A stretch of DNA of 64,000 bases from Glaciihabitans sp. INWT7 (lineage in GTDB: Bacteria; Actinomycetota; Actinomycetes; Actinomycetales; Microbacteriaceae): contig NZ_CP043653.1 in the NCBI RefSeq assembly GCF_014217685.1, positions 1,244,419 to 1,308,418 on the forward strand. The letters run 5' to 3'. A model generated the notes under the pieces. It did no database searches, had not been told where the DNA came from, and saw only the letters and a program-made list of their open reading frames with translations. Position numbers and translations under genes: made by a program. Numbering within the stretch: position 1 is the first letter of the stretch; each line of letters starts with the position of its first letter. Positions 36,675-46,308 of the stretch are shown here, in pieces.

Positions 36675-36983
36675 ATGGTTCTAGTTCGTCAAGAAATCGG
36701 TGACGTGCTCCGGGACTTCCGCCTGCAGAAGGGTCGAACCCTTCGACAGGTCGCGAGCAAAGCAAGTGTTGCTCTCGGCTACCTCAGCGAGGTGGAGCGT
36801 GGCCAGAAAGAGGCCAGTTCCGAGATCCTCGCTTCGGTCGCGGATGCACTCGAGACACCGATCTCAGTGATCATGCGTGAGGTGGGCGACCGCCTTGCAG
36901 TAATCGAGGGGATCAACATCATTCCCGACACCGTCCCCGACGACCTCGTCGCGGATTTCGACGCGGGACTCGTCACGCGCTAA
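36675..36983 (+). CDS. clgR: XRE-family regulator ClgR
   Basis: A 102-residue Cro/C1-type helix-turn-helix protein (LRDFRLQKGRTLRQVASKASVALGYLSEVERGQKEASSEILASVADAL, about 12-60). It matches ClgR by length, by the GYLSEVERGQKE recognition helix and by position between cinA and recA. ClgR activates clpP/clpC and other proteolysis and repair genes in actinobacteria. Streptomyces ClgR ends in an AA degron and is a Clp substrate; this one ends in GLVTR, so that mode of control may be absent. A strong GGAGGAGGG precedes the ATG. It has its own promoter and terminator. Confidence 0.9.
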   Translation: MVLVRQEIGDVLRDFRLQKGRTLRQVASKASVALGYLSEVERGQKEASSEILASVADALETPISVIMREVGDRLAVIEGINIIPDTVPDDLVADFDAGLVTR

Positions 36984-37022
36984 GACTTACCGAACCGACA
37001 CGGTGTGGCCGGTTCGTGGAAT

Positions 37023-37055
37023 GAATGCCCGGCTTTCGTGAGCCGGGCATTCGTC
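37023..37055 (+). terminator. Intrinsic terminator of clgR
   Basis: A perfect 12-pair stem GAATGCCCGGCT with loop TTCGTG, followed by a modest T-rich tail. Confidence 0.85.
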
Positions 37056-37149
37056 GTTAAGACCGTCTCCGTCGGGCGACTTCTGCGCTGTCGAGTACTC
37101 CCTGCATCCCGATCGACCGGTGCGCGCGTCGACCATGGTACGAGCCCGA

Positions 37150-37155
37150 TACGCT
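37150..37155 (+). promoter_or_regulatory. Predicted -10 element, leaderless DUF3046 gene
   Basis: TACGCT ends six bases before the ATG, with no ribosome-binding site. Confidence 0.5.
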
Positions 37156-37161
37156 TAACGG

Positions 37162-37392
37162 ATGCGCCTCAGCCAGTTCTGGACCGCCGTTTCCGACGAG
37201 TTCGGTGCGGCCCTCGGCCGTGCCCTCGTGCATGATCTGGTGCTCGGTGAACTCGGAGATCTCACTGCGGAGCAGGCCCTCGCAAAGGGGCTCGACATCC
37301 GCGGTACCTGGCTCGCGCTCTGCCGCGCCACCGACGTTCCGGAGGGCCGACGCCACGGTGTCGGCAACCGGGAGCCGAAAGCGGGAGCCTGA
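37162..37392 (+). CDS. DUF3046 family protein
   Basis: A 76-residue soluble protein that matches the DUF3046 pattern: MRLSQFWTAVSDEFGAALGRALVHDLVLGELGDLTAEQAL, then GLDIRGTWLALCRATDVPEGRRHG. It occurs almost only in actinobacteria and nearly always next to recA. The function is unknown. The short basic end (REPKAGA) is variable. It appears to be leaderless. Its 3' end faces the convergent PAP2 gene, ten bases away. Confidence 0.9.
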   Translation: MRLSQFWTAVSDEFGAALGRALVHDLVLGELGDLTAEQALAKGLDIRGTWLALCRATDVPEGRRHGVGNREPKAGA

Positions 37393-37401
37393 GCCAAACG
37401 G

Positions 37402-38085
37402 TCAGGCCCGGCGGCGACCCAGCAGGGAGCGGATGCTTCCCACCACGGCCCAGACGACGAGTCCGATCGCGACCCCCAGGGCGGTGCCGCCGAGAGTGTC
37501 GGTGAACCAGTGCACGTTCAGGTACAGGCGGCTGTACCCCATGGCCACGACGTAGACCACCCCGAACACGGTGAACCAGCGATGGCGCACCAAGAGTGCG
37601 AGCACCACGATCAGCGATGCCGCTACCGCGGAATGGCCAGAGGGATAAGCCGAGAGGCTGACGGCGATTTCTCGATGGGGCGGGCGCGGCCTCTCGAATA
37701 TCGCCTTGAGGGATTCGACGGCCCACTGGGTGATCGGGCGTAGTGGCAGCACCACAAGGGCGGCCAAGACCCCCCGGGTGACCAGCAGCGCGACCGCGGC
37801 TATCGCGGGAACGACGAACAGGGCGATGCTGCCGCCTCCGAGTTGGTTGAGAGCGAGGGAGGGAGCTTCGAGCCACGGTGCGCGGAAGCCCGCGATCGCC
37901 CGATAGAGCGCCTCGTCCACAGTGGTGGGGCGCCCCGAGAGAGCGGCGGAGGTGATTGCTCCCCCTGCCACGCAGAGGGCCAGAGCCACGGCGGCCACGA
38001 GCATCCCGATCCCGCGTTGCGCAGTGGTGCCCCACGCCCTGTCGATGCGGATCGCGCGGGAGGAGCTTCCTGGGGTGTGCGGCAT
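37402..38085 (-). CDS. PAP2 superfamily membrane phosphatase
   Basis: A protein of about 227 residues with six predicted helices and the three-part acid phosphatase signature: KAIFERPRPP (C1), AYPSGHSAVA (C2, catalytic His) and SRLYLNVHWFTDTLGG (C3, second His). These enzymes remove phosphate from undecaprenyl diphosphate or phosphatidic acid at the outer face of the membrane. ATG 38085 (MPHTPGSS) is preferred over the upstream 38130 start. It is inserted between the DUF3046 gene and recA on the opposite strand, which breaks the usual order. Its substrate is not determined. Confidence 0.92.
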   Translation of the reverse strand: MPHTPGSSSRAIRIDRAWGTTAQRGIGMLVAAVALALCVAGGAITSAALSGRPTTVDEALYRAIAGFRAPWLEAPSLALNQLGGGSIALFVVPAIAAVALLVTRGVLAALVVLPLRPITQWAVESLKAIFERPRPPHREIAVSLSAYPSGHSAVAASLIVVLALLVRHRWFTVFGVVYVVAMGYSRLYLNVHWFTDTLGGTALGVAIGLVVWAVVGSIRSLLGRRRA

Positions 38086-38170
38086 GGTCCCATTGTCTCC
38101 GAAGCCGGCGTGAAAGAGGGAGAAGACCATCGCTCGGCTTCGAATCCACGCGACACGCCGGAGCGCAACA

Positions 38171-38200
38171 TTCGAACATGTCTTCGGTGTGGCGTAGTCT
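38171..38200 (+). promoter_or_regulatory. Candidate recA promoter with LexA-like box
   Basis: CGAACATGTCTTCG (38173-38186) differs at two positions from the ideal palindrome CGAACATATGTTCG bound by actinobacterial LexA. A -10 hexamer TAGTCT (38195-38200) is placed so that the box covers the -35 region. The leader to recA would be about 200 nt. Confidence 0.6.
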
Positions 38201-38406
38201 CCTTCACAGCGGCCGAAATCCGCGAATTGTTCACCGTATGTCCCCGGCCAGGCAGCAATGTCCCCGGTCTCGCGTACCGTTCGATTCGTTGGACGAAGCC
38301 ACCAACAACAGCCTTGTCGCAGGTCGTGAACACCTTGCAGGATCGGTGTTTTCGACGAAACGGCAGCCTATAGGCGCATCACCTCGACGCTAGAAGGAGC
38401 ACCACA

Positions 38407-39600
38407 ATGCCATCAGTTGCAGATCGCGAAAAGTCCCTGGAGACCGCCCTCGCCCAGATCGACCGCCAGTTCGGCAAGGGCTCCGTCATGCGCCTCGGCA
38501 GTGACGAGCGCGCTCCCGTCGCGGTGATCCCGACCGGTTCCATCGCGCTGGATGTTGCCCTCGGCATCGGCGGGCTTCCGCGCGGTCGCATCGTGGAGAT
38601 CTACGGCCCGGAATCCTCGGGTAAGACCACGCTCACCCTCCACGCCATCGCCAATGCCCAGAAGGCCGGGGGAATCGCCGCCTTCATCGATGCGGAGCAC
38701 GCCCTCGACCCCGAATACGCCAAGGCGCTCGGTGTCGACATCGATGCCCTTCTCGTCTCGCAGCCCGACACGGGGGAGCAGGCGCTCGAGATCGCAGACA
38801 TGCTCATCCGGTCCGGCTCGATCGACCTCGTCGTGATCGACTCGGTGGCGGCGCTGGTGCCCCGCGCCGAGATCGAGGGCGAGATGGGCGATTCGCACGT
38901 CGGACTACAGGCGCGGCTCATGTCTCAGGCCCTCCGCAAGCTCACCGGCGGGCTCAGCCAGACCAACACCACCATGATCTTCATCAACCAGCTTCGCGAG
39001 AAGATCGGTGTGTTCTTCGGCTCGCCAGAGACCACCGCGGGAGGCAAGGCACTCAAGTTCTACGCCTCCGTGCGCCTCGACATCCGCCGCATCGAGACCC
39101 TCAAGGAGGGAACGGATGCCGTCGGTAACCGCACCAGGGTCAAGGTGGTGAAGAACAAGATGGCTCCGCCGTTCAAGCAGGCCGAGTTCGACATCCTCTA
39201 CGGCACCGGCATCTCCCGTGAGGGAAGCCTCATCGACTTCGGTGTCGAGCACGAGATCGTGCGCAAGTCCGGCGCCTGGTATACCTACGACGGTGACCAG
39301 CTCGGCCAGGGCAAGGAGAACTCTCGCAAGTACCTGATCGAGCACGCGGCCACCGCGAACGAGATCGAGCAGAAGATCAAGGCGAAGCTCGGCATCATCG
39401 TCGACGCGAAGGCGGCCGCGGCAGCCGCATCGCAGGCGAAAGCGGACGCGAACGCAGAGCTGGCCGCTGCCAAGTCGGCCGGTACGCTGACCGCGGCCTC
39501 CACCCCGGCGAAGGGCTCGCGTGCCAGTGCGGCCGAAGCCAAGGCCGCAGCCAATGCGAGTTTCGCGGCGGCCGACAGCCGCACCGCGATCGGCGCGTAG
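38407..39600 (+). CDS. recA: Recombinase RecA
   Basis: RecA forms filaments on single-stranded DNA, drives strand exchange and stimulates LexA self-cleavage. The core (about residues 5-335) has Walker [11 protein letters not shown] near 71, the [20 protein letters not shown] stretch, [20 protein letters not shown] with Walker [27 protein letters not shown] and [15 protein letters not shown]-like ssDNA loop region. The last 60 residues (after KLGIIVDAK) form an alanine-rich, lysine-containing tail instead of the short acidic tail common elsewhere; total length is 397. AAGGAG lies before the ATG. The recX gene follows after three bases. Confidence 0.98.
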   Translation: MPSVADREKSLETALAQIDRQFGKGSVMRLGSDERAPVAVIPTGSIALDVALGIGGLPRGRIVEIYGPESSGKTTLTLHAIANAQKAGGIAAFIDAEHALDPEYAKALGVDIDALLVSQPDTGEQALEIADMLIRSGSIDLVVIDSVAALVPRAEIEGEMGDSHVGLQARLMSQALRKLTGGLSQTNTTMIFINQLREKIGVFFGSPETTAGGKALKFYASVRLDIRRIETLKEGTDAVGNRTRVKVVKNKMAPPFKQAEFDILYGTGISREGSLIDFGVEHEIVRKSGAWYTYDGDQLGQGKENSRKYLIEHAATANEIEQKIKAKLGIIVDAKAAAAAASQAKADANAELAAAKSAGTLTAASTPAKGSRASAAEAKAAANASFAAADSRTAIGA

Positions 39601-39603
39601 ATC

Positions 39604-40326
39604 GTGGTGTCCGGTGACGGCCCGAAGCTCGCCCGGGTGACCTACCTGCCCGGGGTCACTCCTGCCCCGGCGCAGGAGGGGCCGTCACCGCAGAGCGACC
39701 CGACCGAGAATGCCGCGGGCGCGGTTCTCCCCGATTTCGTCTCGTTCTTCGGGGAGAAGGTACCCGCGCAGTCAGAGGATTCGACCGTCTCCGAGGTGCA
39801 CGCACCCACTGACGATCCGGAATCCGCGGCACGCAGCGGCACCCGCCGAGAGGTGCGTGCCGAGAATGTGAGCATGCACGCTCTCACCCGTCGCGGTATG
39901 TCGCGCTGGGAACTCGAGAAGACCCTCCTCTCCCGGGAATTTGACGAAGACGTCGTCGAGGCCGAGCTGGACCGTCTCGAGGGGGTCGGCCTCCTCGACG
40001 ATGCGGCGCTTGCCGAGACCTTCGTCCGCACGCAACACGATCGCAAGGGATTGGGACGCGGAGCCATCACCGCGGAGCTCCGTCGCCGTCACGTGGACCA
40101 GGAGCACATCGATGCTGCCCTGGAACAGGTCGACGACGACGATGAGCAAGAACGCGCCACCCAGTTGGCGATCAAGCGTGCCGGCCAGTTGAGTTCCTAC
40201 GATCTTGAGACCGCAAAGCGCCGACTGCACGGCTTCCTGTCCCGCAAGGGTTATTCGTCGGGCGTCGTGCGCGCGGCGATCGACGAGGCGCTGTCACCTC
40301 GCTCGAGCGGCGTGCGATTCCGGTAA
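39604..40326 (+). CDS. recX: Regulatory protein RecX
   Basis: RecX binds RecA filaments and limits their activity. The conserved part covers about residues 85-235 and contains three-helix repeats: ALTRRGMSRWELEKTLLSREFDEDVVEAELDRLEGVGLLDDAALAETFV, then KGLGRGAITAELRRRHVD and LHGFLSRKGYSSGVVRAAIDEAL. The first 80 residues are a polar, Pro- and Glu-rich extension that may be disordered. The GTG start lies three bases after recA, so the two are translated together. Confidence 0.93.
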   Translation: MVSGDGPKLARVTYLPGVTPAPAQEGPSPQSDPTENAAGAVLPDFVSFFGEKVPAQSEDSTVSEVHAPTDDPESAARSGTRREVRAENVSMHALTRRGMSRWELEKTLLSREFDEDVVEAELDRLEGVGLLDDAALAETFVRTQHDRKGLGRGAITAELRRRHVDQEHIDAALEQVDDDDEQERATQLAIKRAGQLSSYDLETAKRRLHGFLSRKGYSSGVVRAAIDEALSPRSSGVRFR

Positions 40327-40384
40327 GGGCTTCACCGATGGCGGGCAGGCCCGTTCGCCGAGCGGATGCGCGCGAGGCGACGGT

Positions 40385-40390
40385 TAAGAT
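40385..40390 (+). promoter_or_regulatory. Predicted -10 element for miaB
   Basis: TAAGAT ends nine bases before the miaB ATG, giving a leaderless or nearly leaderless message. Confidence 0.5.
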
Positions 40391-40399
40391 TGGGGAATC

Positions 40400-41956
40400 A
40401 TGACCCTCACTGCTTCTCTCGGCGCCACCCCTGCCGCCACCGCTTCCCCACGCACCTACGAGGTGCGCACCTTCGGCTGCCAGATGAACGTGCACGACTC
40501 AGAACGACTGAGTGGCTCGCTGGAGGCGGCGGGTTACGTGCGCGCAGAGGGTGGAACCGCGGATGTCGTGGTGATCAATACCTGTGCGGTGCGGGAGAAC
40601 GCCGACAACAAGCTCTACGGAAACCTCGGTTATCTCGCCTCGGTCAAGCAGAAGCACGAGGGGATGCAGATCGCCGTCGGTGGCTGCCTCGCCCAGAAGG
40701 ACAAGAACGTCATCCTCGATAAGGCGCCCTGGGTCGATGTGGTGTTCGGCACCCACAATATGGGATCGCTCCCCACGCTGCTCGAGCGGGCACGCCACAA
40801 CGGTGAGGCTCAGCTGGAGATCCTCGAATCCCTCGACGTCTTCCCCTCGACACTTCCGACCAAGCGCGAGTCCACCTATTCCGGCTGGGTATCCATCTCG
40901 GTCGGGTGCAACAACACGTGCACGTTCTGTATCGTCCCGGCCTTGCGCGGCAAGGAGAAGGACCGCCGGCCGGGCGACATCCTCTCCGAGATCCAGGCGA
41001 TCGTGGATGACGGGGCCATCGAGGTCACCCTTCTCGGTCAGAACGTCAATTCCTATGGGGTCGAGTTCGGAGATCGGCAGGCCTTCGGCAAGCTGCTCCG
41101 TGCGGCCGGCGAGATCCGCGGGCTCGAGCGCATCCGTTTCACCAGTCCGCATCCGGCTGCCTTCACCGACGATGTGATCGACGCGATGGCGGAGACCGGC
41201 GCCGTCATGCCGCAGTTGCACATGCCGCTCCAGTCCGGGTCGGACCGGATCCTCAAGTCGATGCGCCGCAGCTACCGGTCCGACAAATTCCTGGGCATCC
41301 TCGACCGGGTGCGGGCCCGCATCCCGAACGCGGCGATCTCCACCGACATTATCGTCGGCTTCCCGGGAGAGACCGAGGAGGACTTCCAGGAGACCCTCCG
41401 TGTGGTCGAGCTCGCCCGGTTCGCTACCGCCTTCACGTTCCAGTATTCGATCCGTCCCGGCACTCCCGCGGCGACTATGGACGAACAGGTGCCGAAGGAC
41501 GTGGTGCAGAAGCGCTACGAGCGGCTGGTCGCGCTGCAGGACCGCATCTCCTGGGAAGAGAACCAGAAGCTGATCGGCACCGAGGTTCAGGTGTTGGTCG
41601 GCGCCGAGGGGTCGAAGGATGCCGACACCCACCGGCTGTCCGGTCGCGCCGAAGACAGCCGGCTCGTGCACTTCGAGGTGCCGCCACACAGCGAGCTTCC
41701 GCGTCCGGGGGATGTCGTCACCGTGCGTATCTCCGAGGCGAAGCCGTTCTATCTGCTCGCCGACTCCGCCGACGGAGTCTCCTTGTCGATCCGGCGCACG
41801 ACCGCCGGAGACGCCTGGGATCGGGCCGAGGCCGACTCGTGCGCGGTGCCCTCCGCCGAAGGTGCCGCAACCTCTCCGGCACGGGTCTCGCTCGGGTTGC
41901 CCACCCTCCGGATCGCCACCTCCCCGATCTACGACCTCAACGACGGGCAGCGCTAG
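40400..41956 (+). CDS. miaB: tRNA-2-methylthio-N6-dimethylallyladenosine synthase MiaB
   Basis: A radical-SAM methylthiotransferase that adds the methylthio group to i6A37 in tRNAs. The N-terminal UPF0004 domain starts at [15 protein letters not shown] with three cluster cysteines (FGCQ, NTCAV, GGCLA); the radical-SAM site is [14 protein letters not shown] (about 170); a C-terminal TRAM domain follows (about 380-450). The final 60 residues are a variable extension. It precedes miaA, which makes the i6A substrate, by five bases, so the two steps of the modification are encoded together. Confidence 0.96.
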   Translation: MTLTASLGATPAATASPRTYEVRTFGCQMNVHDSERLSGSLEAAGYVRAEGGTADVVVINTCAVRENADNKLYGNLGYLASVKQKHEGMQIAVGGCLAQKDKNVILDKAPWVDVVFGTHNMGSLPTLLERARHNGEAQLEILESLDVFPSTLPTKRESTYSGWVSISVGCNNTCTFCIVPALRGKEKDRRPGDILSEIQAIVDDGAIEVTLLGQNVNSYGVEFGDRQAFGKLLRAAGEIRGLERIRFTSPHPAAFTDDVIDAMAETGAVMPQLHMPLQSGSDRILKSMRRSYRSDKFLGILDRVRARIPNAAISTDIIVGFPGETEEDFQETLRVVELARFATAFTFQYSIRPGTPAATMDEQVPKDVVQKRYERLVALQDRISWEENQKLIGTEVQVLVGAEGSKDADTHRLSGRAEDSRLVHFEVPPHSELPRPGDVVTVRISEAKPFYLLADSADGVSLSIRRTTAGDAWDRAEADSCAVPSAEGAATSPARVSLGLPTLRIATSPIYDLNDGQR

Positions 41957-41961
41957 CGGCG

Positions 41962-42873
41962 ATGCTCATCGTCATCGTCGGTGCGACCGGCACCGGCAAG
42001 TCGGCCCTCTCGCTCGATCTCGCAGACGCGTTCCGTTCCGCGGGCCGGGCGGCCGAGATCGTCAATGCCGACGCCATGCAGCTCTATCGCGGCATGGATG
42101 TCGGCACGGCCAAGCTTCCGGTCGACCAGCGTCGCGGCATTCCGCACCATCTGCTCGATGTGCTCGACCCTGGCGAGGAAGCCAGCGTCTCGGCCTTTCA
42201 GGCGGATGCCCGCGCCGCGATCACGGGAATCCTCGATCGCGGGGCCGTTCCGATCCTGGTCGGCGGATCCGGACTCTACGTGTCGTCGGTCGTCTACGAC
42301 TTCCAATTTCCTCCCACCGACCCGATCGTTCGCGAGCGGCTGGAGCAGGATCTCCTCGTGCGTGGTCCTGGCCTGCTCTACCGCGATCTCCGTGCTGTGG
42401 ACGAGGAAGCCGCGACGGCGATCGGTCCGTCCAACGGTCGGCGCCTCGTGCGTGCACTCGAGGTCGTCGAGCTCACCGGGCGGCCATTCGGGTCTGGCCT
42501 GCCCGCCGAGTCCGACCACTGGATGCCGACAACCTTCCTCGGGCTCGCCACTCCGCGAGACATCCTGGTGCCCCGGCTGGACGAACGGGTGGCCGGAATG
42601 TGGAGAGACGGTCTCGTCGACGAGGCGCGAGCGCTCGAGGGCACCGGGCTCGGGGTGACGGCGTCTCGCGCCATCGGCTATGCGCAGGCGCTCGGGCAGA
42701 TCAGAGGCGACCTCACCGAGGCAGAAGCCATCGAGCAGACCCGGGTGCTCACCCGCAAGTACGCCCGTCGCCAGGTGGGATGGTTTCGGCGGTATCCCCA
42801 GACGACCTGGCTGGATTCGGACGACCCTGACCGGGTGTCGTCCGCGCGCCGGATACTCTTGGATCATGCCTGA
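41962..42873 (+). CDS. miaA: tRNA dimethylallyltransferase MiaA
   Basis: MiaA transfers a dimethylallyl group to A37 of tRNAs reading U-starting codons. The 303-residue protein shows the P-loop [12 protein letters not shown] (about 6-17), the [19 protein letters not shown] motif, [19 protein letters not shown] and [28 protein letters not shown] and the [17 protein letters not shown]-like end complete the family set. The frame opens earlier, but ATG 41962, just after the miaB stop, is the family start. Its end overlaps dapF by eight bases. Confidence 0.96.
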   Translation: MLIVIVGATGTGKSALSLDLADAFRSAGRAAEIVNADAMQLYRGMDVGTAKLPVDQRRGIPHHLLDVLDPGEEASVSAFQADARAAITGILDRGAVPILVGGSGLYVSSVVYDFQFPPTDPIVRERLEQDLLVRGPGLLYRDLRAVDEEAATAIGPSNGRRLVRALEVVELTGRPFGSGLPAESDHWMPTTFLGLATPRDILVPRLDERVAGMWRDGLVDEARALEGTGLGVTASRAIGYAQALGQIRGDLTEAEAIEQTRVLTRKYARRQVGWFRRYPQTTWLDSDDPDRVSSARRILLDHA

Positions 42874-43741
42874 CCTGCATTTCACCAAGGGCCACGGAAC
42901 CGGCAACGACTTCGTCTTCTTCGCCGATCCCGACGGCCTCATCGATCTCACTCCCGCGCAGATCGCCGCGATCGCCGACCGCCACTTCGGTGTGGGAGGC
43001 GACGGCGTCATCCGGGCGGTGCGTTCCCAGAACCTGCCTGCGGGTGCTGCGGCCCTCGCCGAGGACGATGCGGCGGAGTGGTTCATGGACTATCACAACG
43101 CCGATGGATCGGTCTCGGAGATGTGTGGAAACGGCATCCGCGTCTTCGCCAAGTTCCTGATTCAGAACGGGCTGGCGACGCTCGGACAGGGGGAGACCCT
43201 CCCGATCGGCACCCGGAGCGGTGTGCGCGACCTCCAGCGCAACAGTTCCGGATTCCAGGTCGACCTGGGGCGCTGGTCGCTCGAGGGCGGCGAACCGCTT
43301 GTGCGGGCGAAGAACCTGTCTGTGGCGCGTCCCGGTCTCGGAATCAACATCGGCAACCCCCACGTCGTCGTCGCCCTGTCCAGTGACGAGGAGCTCGAGA
43401 GCGCCGACCTGACCTTCATCCCCGTGCTCGACCCAGAGGCGACCGAGGGCGCGAACATCGAGTTCGTCGTGCCGATGGACCCGCTGGTGAAAGACGGCGT
43501 CGGACGCATCCGCATGCGCGTGCATGAGCGCGGCAGCGGCGAGACGCTCTCCTGTGGCACCGGGGCGGCCGCGGCGGCCCTGGCCACTCGGCACTGGGCT
43601 GGGTCCGGCGCTCCGAACCAGTGGCGGGTCGAGGTGCCGGGCGGCACCCTCGGGGTGCGGATGTGGGCGGCAGAAGACGGCGAGCACGTCTCGCTGAGCG
43701 GACCGGCCGAGCTGGTCTTCGAGGGTGATCTCACCTACTGA
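42866..43741 (+). CDS. dapF: Diaminopimelate epimerase
   Basis: DapF converts LL- to meso-diaminopimelate for peptidoglycan and lysine. The 291-residue protein has the two catalytic cysteines in [12 protein letters not shown] (about residue 91) and [15 protein letters not shown] (about 231), plus [10 protein letters not shown] at the start and GNPHVVV in the middle. ATG 42866 lies inside the end of miaA (eight-base overlap), so translation is coupled. This miaB-miaA-dapF order is conserved in actinobacteria. The 184-nt gap to the convergent methyltransferase gene holds nothing recognisable. Confidence 0.96.
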   Translation: MPDLHFTKGHGTGNDFVFFADPDGLIDLTPAQIAAIADRHFGVGGDGVIRAVRSQNLPAGAAALAEDDAAEWFMDYHNADGSVSEMCGNGIRVFAKFLIQNGLATLGQGETLPIGTRSGVRDLQRNSSGFQVDLGRWSLEGGEPLVRAKNLSVARPGLGINIGNPHVVVALSSDEELESADLTFIPVLDPEATEGANIEFVVPMDPLVKDGVGRIRMRVHERGSGETLSCGTGAAAAALATRHWAGSGAPNQWRVEVPGGTLGVRMWAAEDGEHVSLSGPAELVFEGDLTY

Positions 43742-43925
43742 ACTGCGCCGACGTGCTGGTGGCTGGGCCCAACGCGCCGCGACCAGCGGCCCGGTTCGCC
43801 GACGGCGGCGGATCCAGCCGGGCGAGGGGTCCATCCACCCTTCACAAACGCCGTGGACTGCCGGCGCTCGAGATGACTCTCGAGAATCTGCCGCTCGGAT
43901 CAGCCGTGCGGAGGATCCCGGTGGG

Positions 43926-44534
43926 TCACTTTCGGCGCACCCGCAGCACGCGATAGCCCTTGTTGGTGGCTGCGCGCGAGATGGCGAAGTCCGCGGGGAG
44001 CCAGCCCTCGAGCCAGCGATGCAGGGAATCGGATCCGAGGTTGCGTTGCACGACGAGCCAGGCATCAGAATCCGGGTCGAGCCGCGGCAGCCAGAACTCC
44101 AGCATCCCGTGGAGTTCGTTCTTTCCGACCCGAATCGGCGGATTCGAGCGGATGGACATGAAACTGAGGTCCGCGGGAACATCTTCAGGTGTAACGGCGT
44201 TGATGTTAGTGACGCCGATGGCCTCGGCATTGCGGCGCACGAGGTCGAGGGCGCGGGAGTTGACATCCACAGCCCACACGGTGGCGTGAGGGGATTGCAG
44301 GGCGAGAGTGAGGGCGATCGGTCCCCATCCGCAGCCGAGGTCGAGCAGATTTCCCCCCGGAGGCGCCGGGGGAGTGTTCGCGAGCAGCACCTGGGTTCCG
44401 GCGTCGATGCGTTCGGGACTGAAGATGCCGTTTGACGTGGTCAGCTCGAAAGTCTGACCGGCCAGCGGAACACGGATCTGGCGGAACTTGAGCTCACTCT
44501 CGGGCATTTCGGAGAAGTAATGCTCAGAGGCCAT
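43926..44534 (-). CDS. RsmC-like class I SAM methyltransferase
   Basis: A 202-residue methyltransferase of the MTS (small) family. The SAM motif is NLLDLGCGWGPIALTLAL (about 62-80), followed by VWAVDVNSRALDLVRRNAE and the substrate-base motif RSNPPIRVGKNELH, an NPPF-like site typical of 16S rRNA G1207 methyltransferase RsmC and relatives. It lacks the N-terminal pseudo-domain of the proteobacterial enzyme, as is usual here. It is divergent from hflX. The rRNA target is inferred by family. Confidence 0.88.
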   Translation of the reverse strand: MASEHYFSEMPESELKFRQIRVPLAGQTFELTTSNGIFSPERIDAGTQVLLANTPPAPPGGNLLDLGCGWGPIALTLALQSPHATVWAVDVNSRALDLVRRNAEAIGVTNINAVTPEDVPADLSFMSIRSNPPIRVGKNELHGMLEFWLPRLDPDSDAWLVVQRNLGSDSLHRWLEGWLPADFAISRAATNKGYRVLRVRRK

Positions 44535-44563
44535 GCAGAGAAACCTATCGAAATACGAGGAGC

Positions 44564-44569
44564 TAGGGT
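44564..44569 (+). promoter_or_regulatory. Predicted -10 element for hflX
   Basis: TAGGGT ends seven bases before the hflX ATG (leaderless spacing). A GAGGAG further upstream, 14 bases from the ATG, would be too far for a normal ribosome-binding site. Confidence 0.5.
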
Positions 44570-44576
44570 TAACCAG

Positions 44577-46106
44577 ATGATTGAACCTGAGACAGACGCA
44601 CGCGAGGATGACGACGCCGTCAGCCGCGTGCTGGCGAAAGCCGCGAGCAAGTCGGCCGGGTACACGCTGTTCGGGTCGGGCAACGCCCAGGCCCTCCAGA
44701 GTCGCGGGGTCGAGTCGTACTCCGACGGCGACCAGTTCGACCGTGAAGACCGCCAGGCGCTACGCCGTGTCGCCGGTCTGTCCACCGAGCTCGAAGACGT
44801 CACTGAGGTCGAATACCGGCAGCTGCGGATCGAGCGTGTCGTGCTCATCGGCATCTACAGCCAGGGCAACACCGAAGAGGCCGAGAACTCGATGCGCGAG
44901 CTCTTCGCGCTTGCCGAGACTGCCGGCGCCACCGTACTCGACGGGCTGCTCCAGCGGCGGGCGACTCCCGATGCCAGCACCTTCTTCGGCAAGGGGAAGG
45001 CCATCGAACTGCGGGATGTGGTCGCCAGCGTCGGCGCCGACACCGTGATCGTCGACAGCGAGCTCGCCCCCAGCCAGCGCCGTGCGCTCGAGGACGTGGT
45101 GAAGGTGAAGGTTATCGACCGCACGGCGGTGATCCTCGACATCTTCAGCCAGCACGCCAAGAGCCGGGAAGGCAAGGCGCAGGTGGAACTCGCCCAGCTC
45201 GAGTACCTCCTTCCTCGGCTCCGCGGTTGGGGAGAGTCGATGTCCCGCCAGGCCGGTGGCCAGGTGGGCGCCGGCAACGGAATGGGAAGCCGTGGTCCCG
45301 GTGAGACGAAGATCGAACTCGACCGCCGCCGCATCCACACCCGCATGTCCCGACTGAAGAAGCAGATCCTCGCCTTCAAGCCCGCCCGAGAGGCGAAGCG
45401 CGCGAACCGCAATCGCAACTCCGTGCCATCCGTTGCGATCGCCGGCTATACGAACGCCGGAAAGTCCTCACTGCTCAATCGCATCACGCGTGCCGGCGCG
45501 CTCGTCGAGAACGCGCTGTTCGCCACTCTCGACACCGCTGTGCGCAAGAACGAGACCGAGGAGGGACAGGCTTACACCCTCACCGACACTGTCGGTTTCG
45601 TGCGCAACCTGCCCCATCAGCTGGTCGAGGCGTTCCGCTCCACGTTCGAGGAGATCGCCGATTCGGATGTGATCCTGCACGTCGTCGACGGATCGCACCC
45701 CGACCCCGGCAGCCAACTGGCGACCGTACGAGACGTGATCGGAGAGGTCGAGGCGCGACACATCCCCGAGATCGTGGTGTTCAACAAGAGCGACCTCATC
45801 GACGACAGCCAGCGGCTCGTGCTGCGCGGGCTCGAACCGAAGGCGATCTTCGCCTCCGCTCGCACCGGTGAGGGCATCGAGGAGATCCTCGCCGCGATCG
45901 CGCGCACCCTTCCCGCCCCGTCGATCGAACTCGACCTTCTCGTTCCCTATGACCGTGGGGATGTCATCTCCTCGCTTCACGACCACGCGCGGATCGTCTC
46001 GACCGAGTATGAAGAGGGCGGAACGCGGATCTCGGTGCTCGTCACCGAGGAGCACGCGGCAGCGCTGCGCCCGTTCGCGACGCCGGTGCCCGCCGCCGTC
46101 GTCTGA
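44577..46106 (+). CDS. hflX: GTPase HflX
   Basis: HflX is a ribosome-associated GTPase that splits stalled 70S ribosomes, often after stress or antibiotic exposure. The 509-residue protein has the HflX N-domain with DGLLQRRATPDASTFFGKGKAIELRD, the glycine-rich linker GRGPGETKIELDRRRIHTRMSRLKKQI (about 240-266), the G domain with GYTNAGKSSLLNRI (G1), DTVGFVRNLP (G3) and FNKSDLID (G4), and a C-terminal domain. An N-terminal extension of about 100 residues is typical of actinobacteria. Miscoding and macrolide tolerance have been linked to HflX in mycobacteria. Confidence 0.95.
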   Translation: MIEPETDAREDDDAVSRVLAKAASKSAGYTLFGSGNAQALQSRGVESYSDGDQFDREDRQALRRVAGLSTELEDVTEVEYRQLRIERVVLIGIYSQGNTEEAENSMRELFALAETAGATVLDGLLQRRATPDASTFFGKGKAIELRDVVASVGADTVIVDSELAPSQRRALEDVVKVKVIDRTAVILDIFSQHAKSREGKAQVELAQLEYLLPRLRGWGESMSRQAGGQVGAGNGMGSRGPGETKIELDRRRIHTRMSRLKKQILAFKPAREAKRANRNRNSVPSVAIAGYTNAGKSSLLNRITRAGALVENALFATLDTAVRKNETEEGQAYTLTDTVGFVRNLPHQLVEAFRSTFEEIADSDVILHVVDGSHPDPGSQLATVRDVIGEVEARHIPEIVVFNKSDLIDDSQRLVLRGLEPKAIFASARTGEGIEEILAAIARTLPAPSIELDLLVPYDRGDVISSLHDHARIVSTEYEEGGTRISVLVTEEHAAALRPFATPVPAAVV

Positions 46107-46308
46107 TTGCGTAACACTTCTGCCGGTCACGAGCACCGCTTGCTAGTCTGACGGGACCGAGGTTCGCGAGGTCTGCGAGCCCAGGAGCGACAGCCGAGCC
46201 CGGCACCCGCCCACAGGAGCCGTTCGGCTCCGCATCCCACCAGAACGGCGATGCAGTGGGCCCAGTGGGCCACTCGACAGCCGGCGATATGCACCGAGGA
46301 CCAGACCA
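46107..46308 (+). promoter_or_regulatory. metF upstream region with a possible structured leader
   Basis: A TAGTCT hexamer (46144-46149) could be the -10 of metF, giving a leader of about 155 nt. It contains the hairpin GGAGCC-GTTC-GGCTCC (46216-46231) and other GC-rich repeats. I looked for SAM and cobalamin riboswitch cores and did not find them. Confidence 0.3.

Noticed and set aside
46107-46308. SAM or cobalamin riboswitch before metF
   Set aside because: The conserved cores of SAM-I/IV and cobalamin riboswitches could not be found; only simple hairpins are visible.
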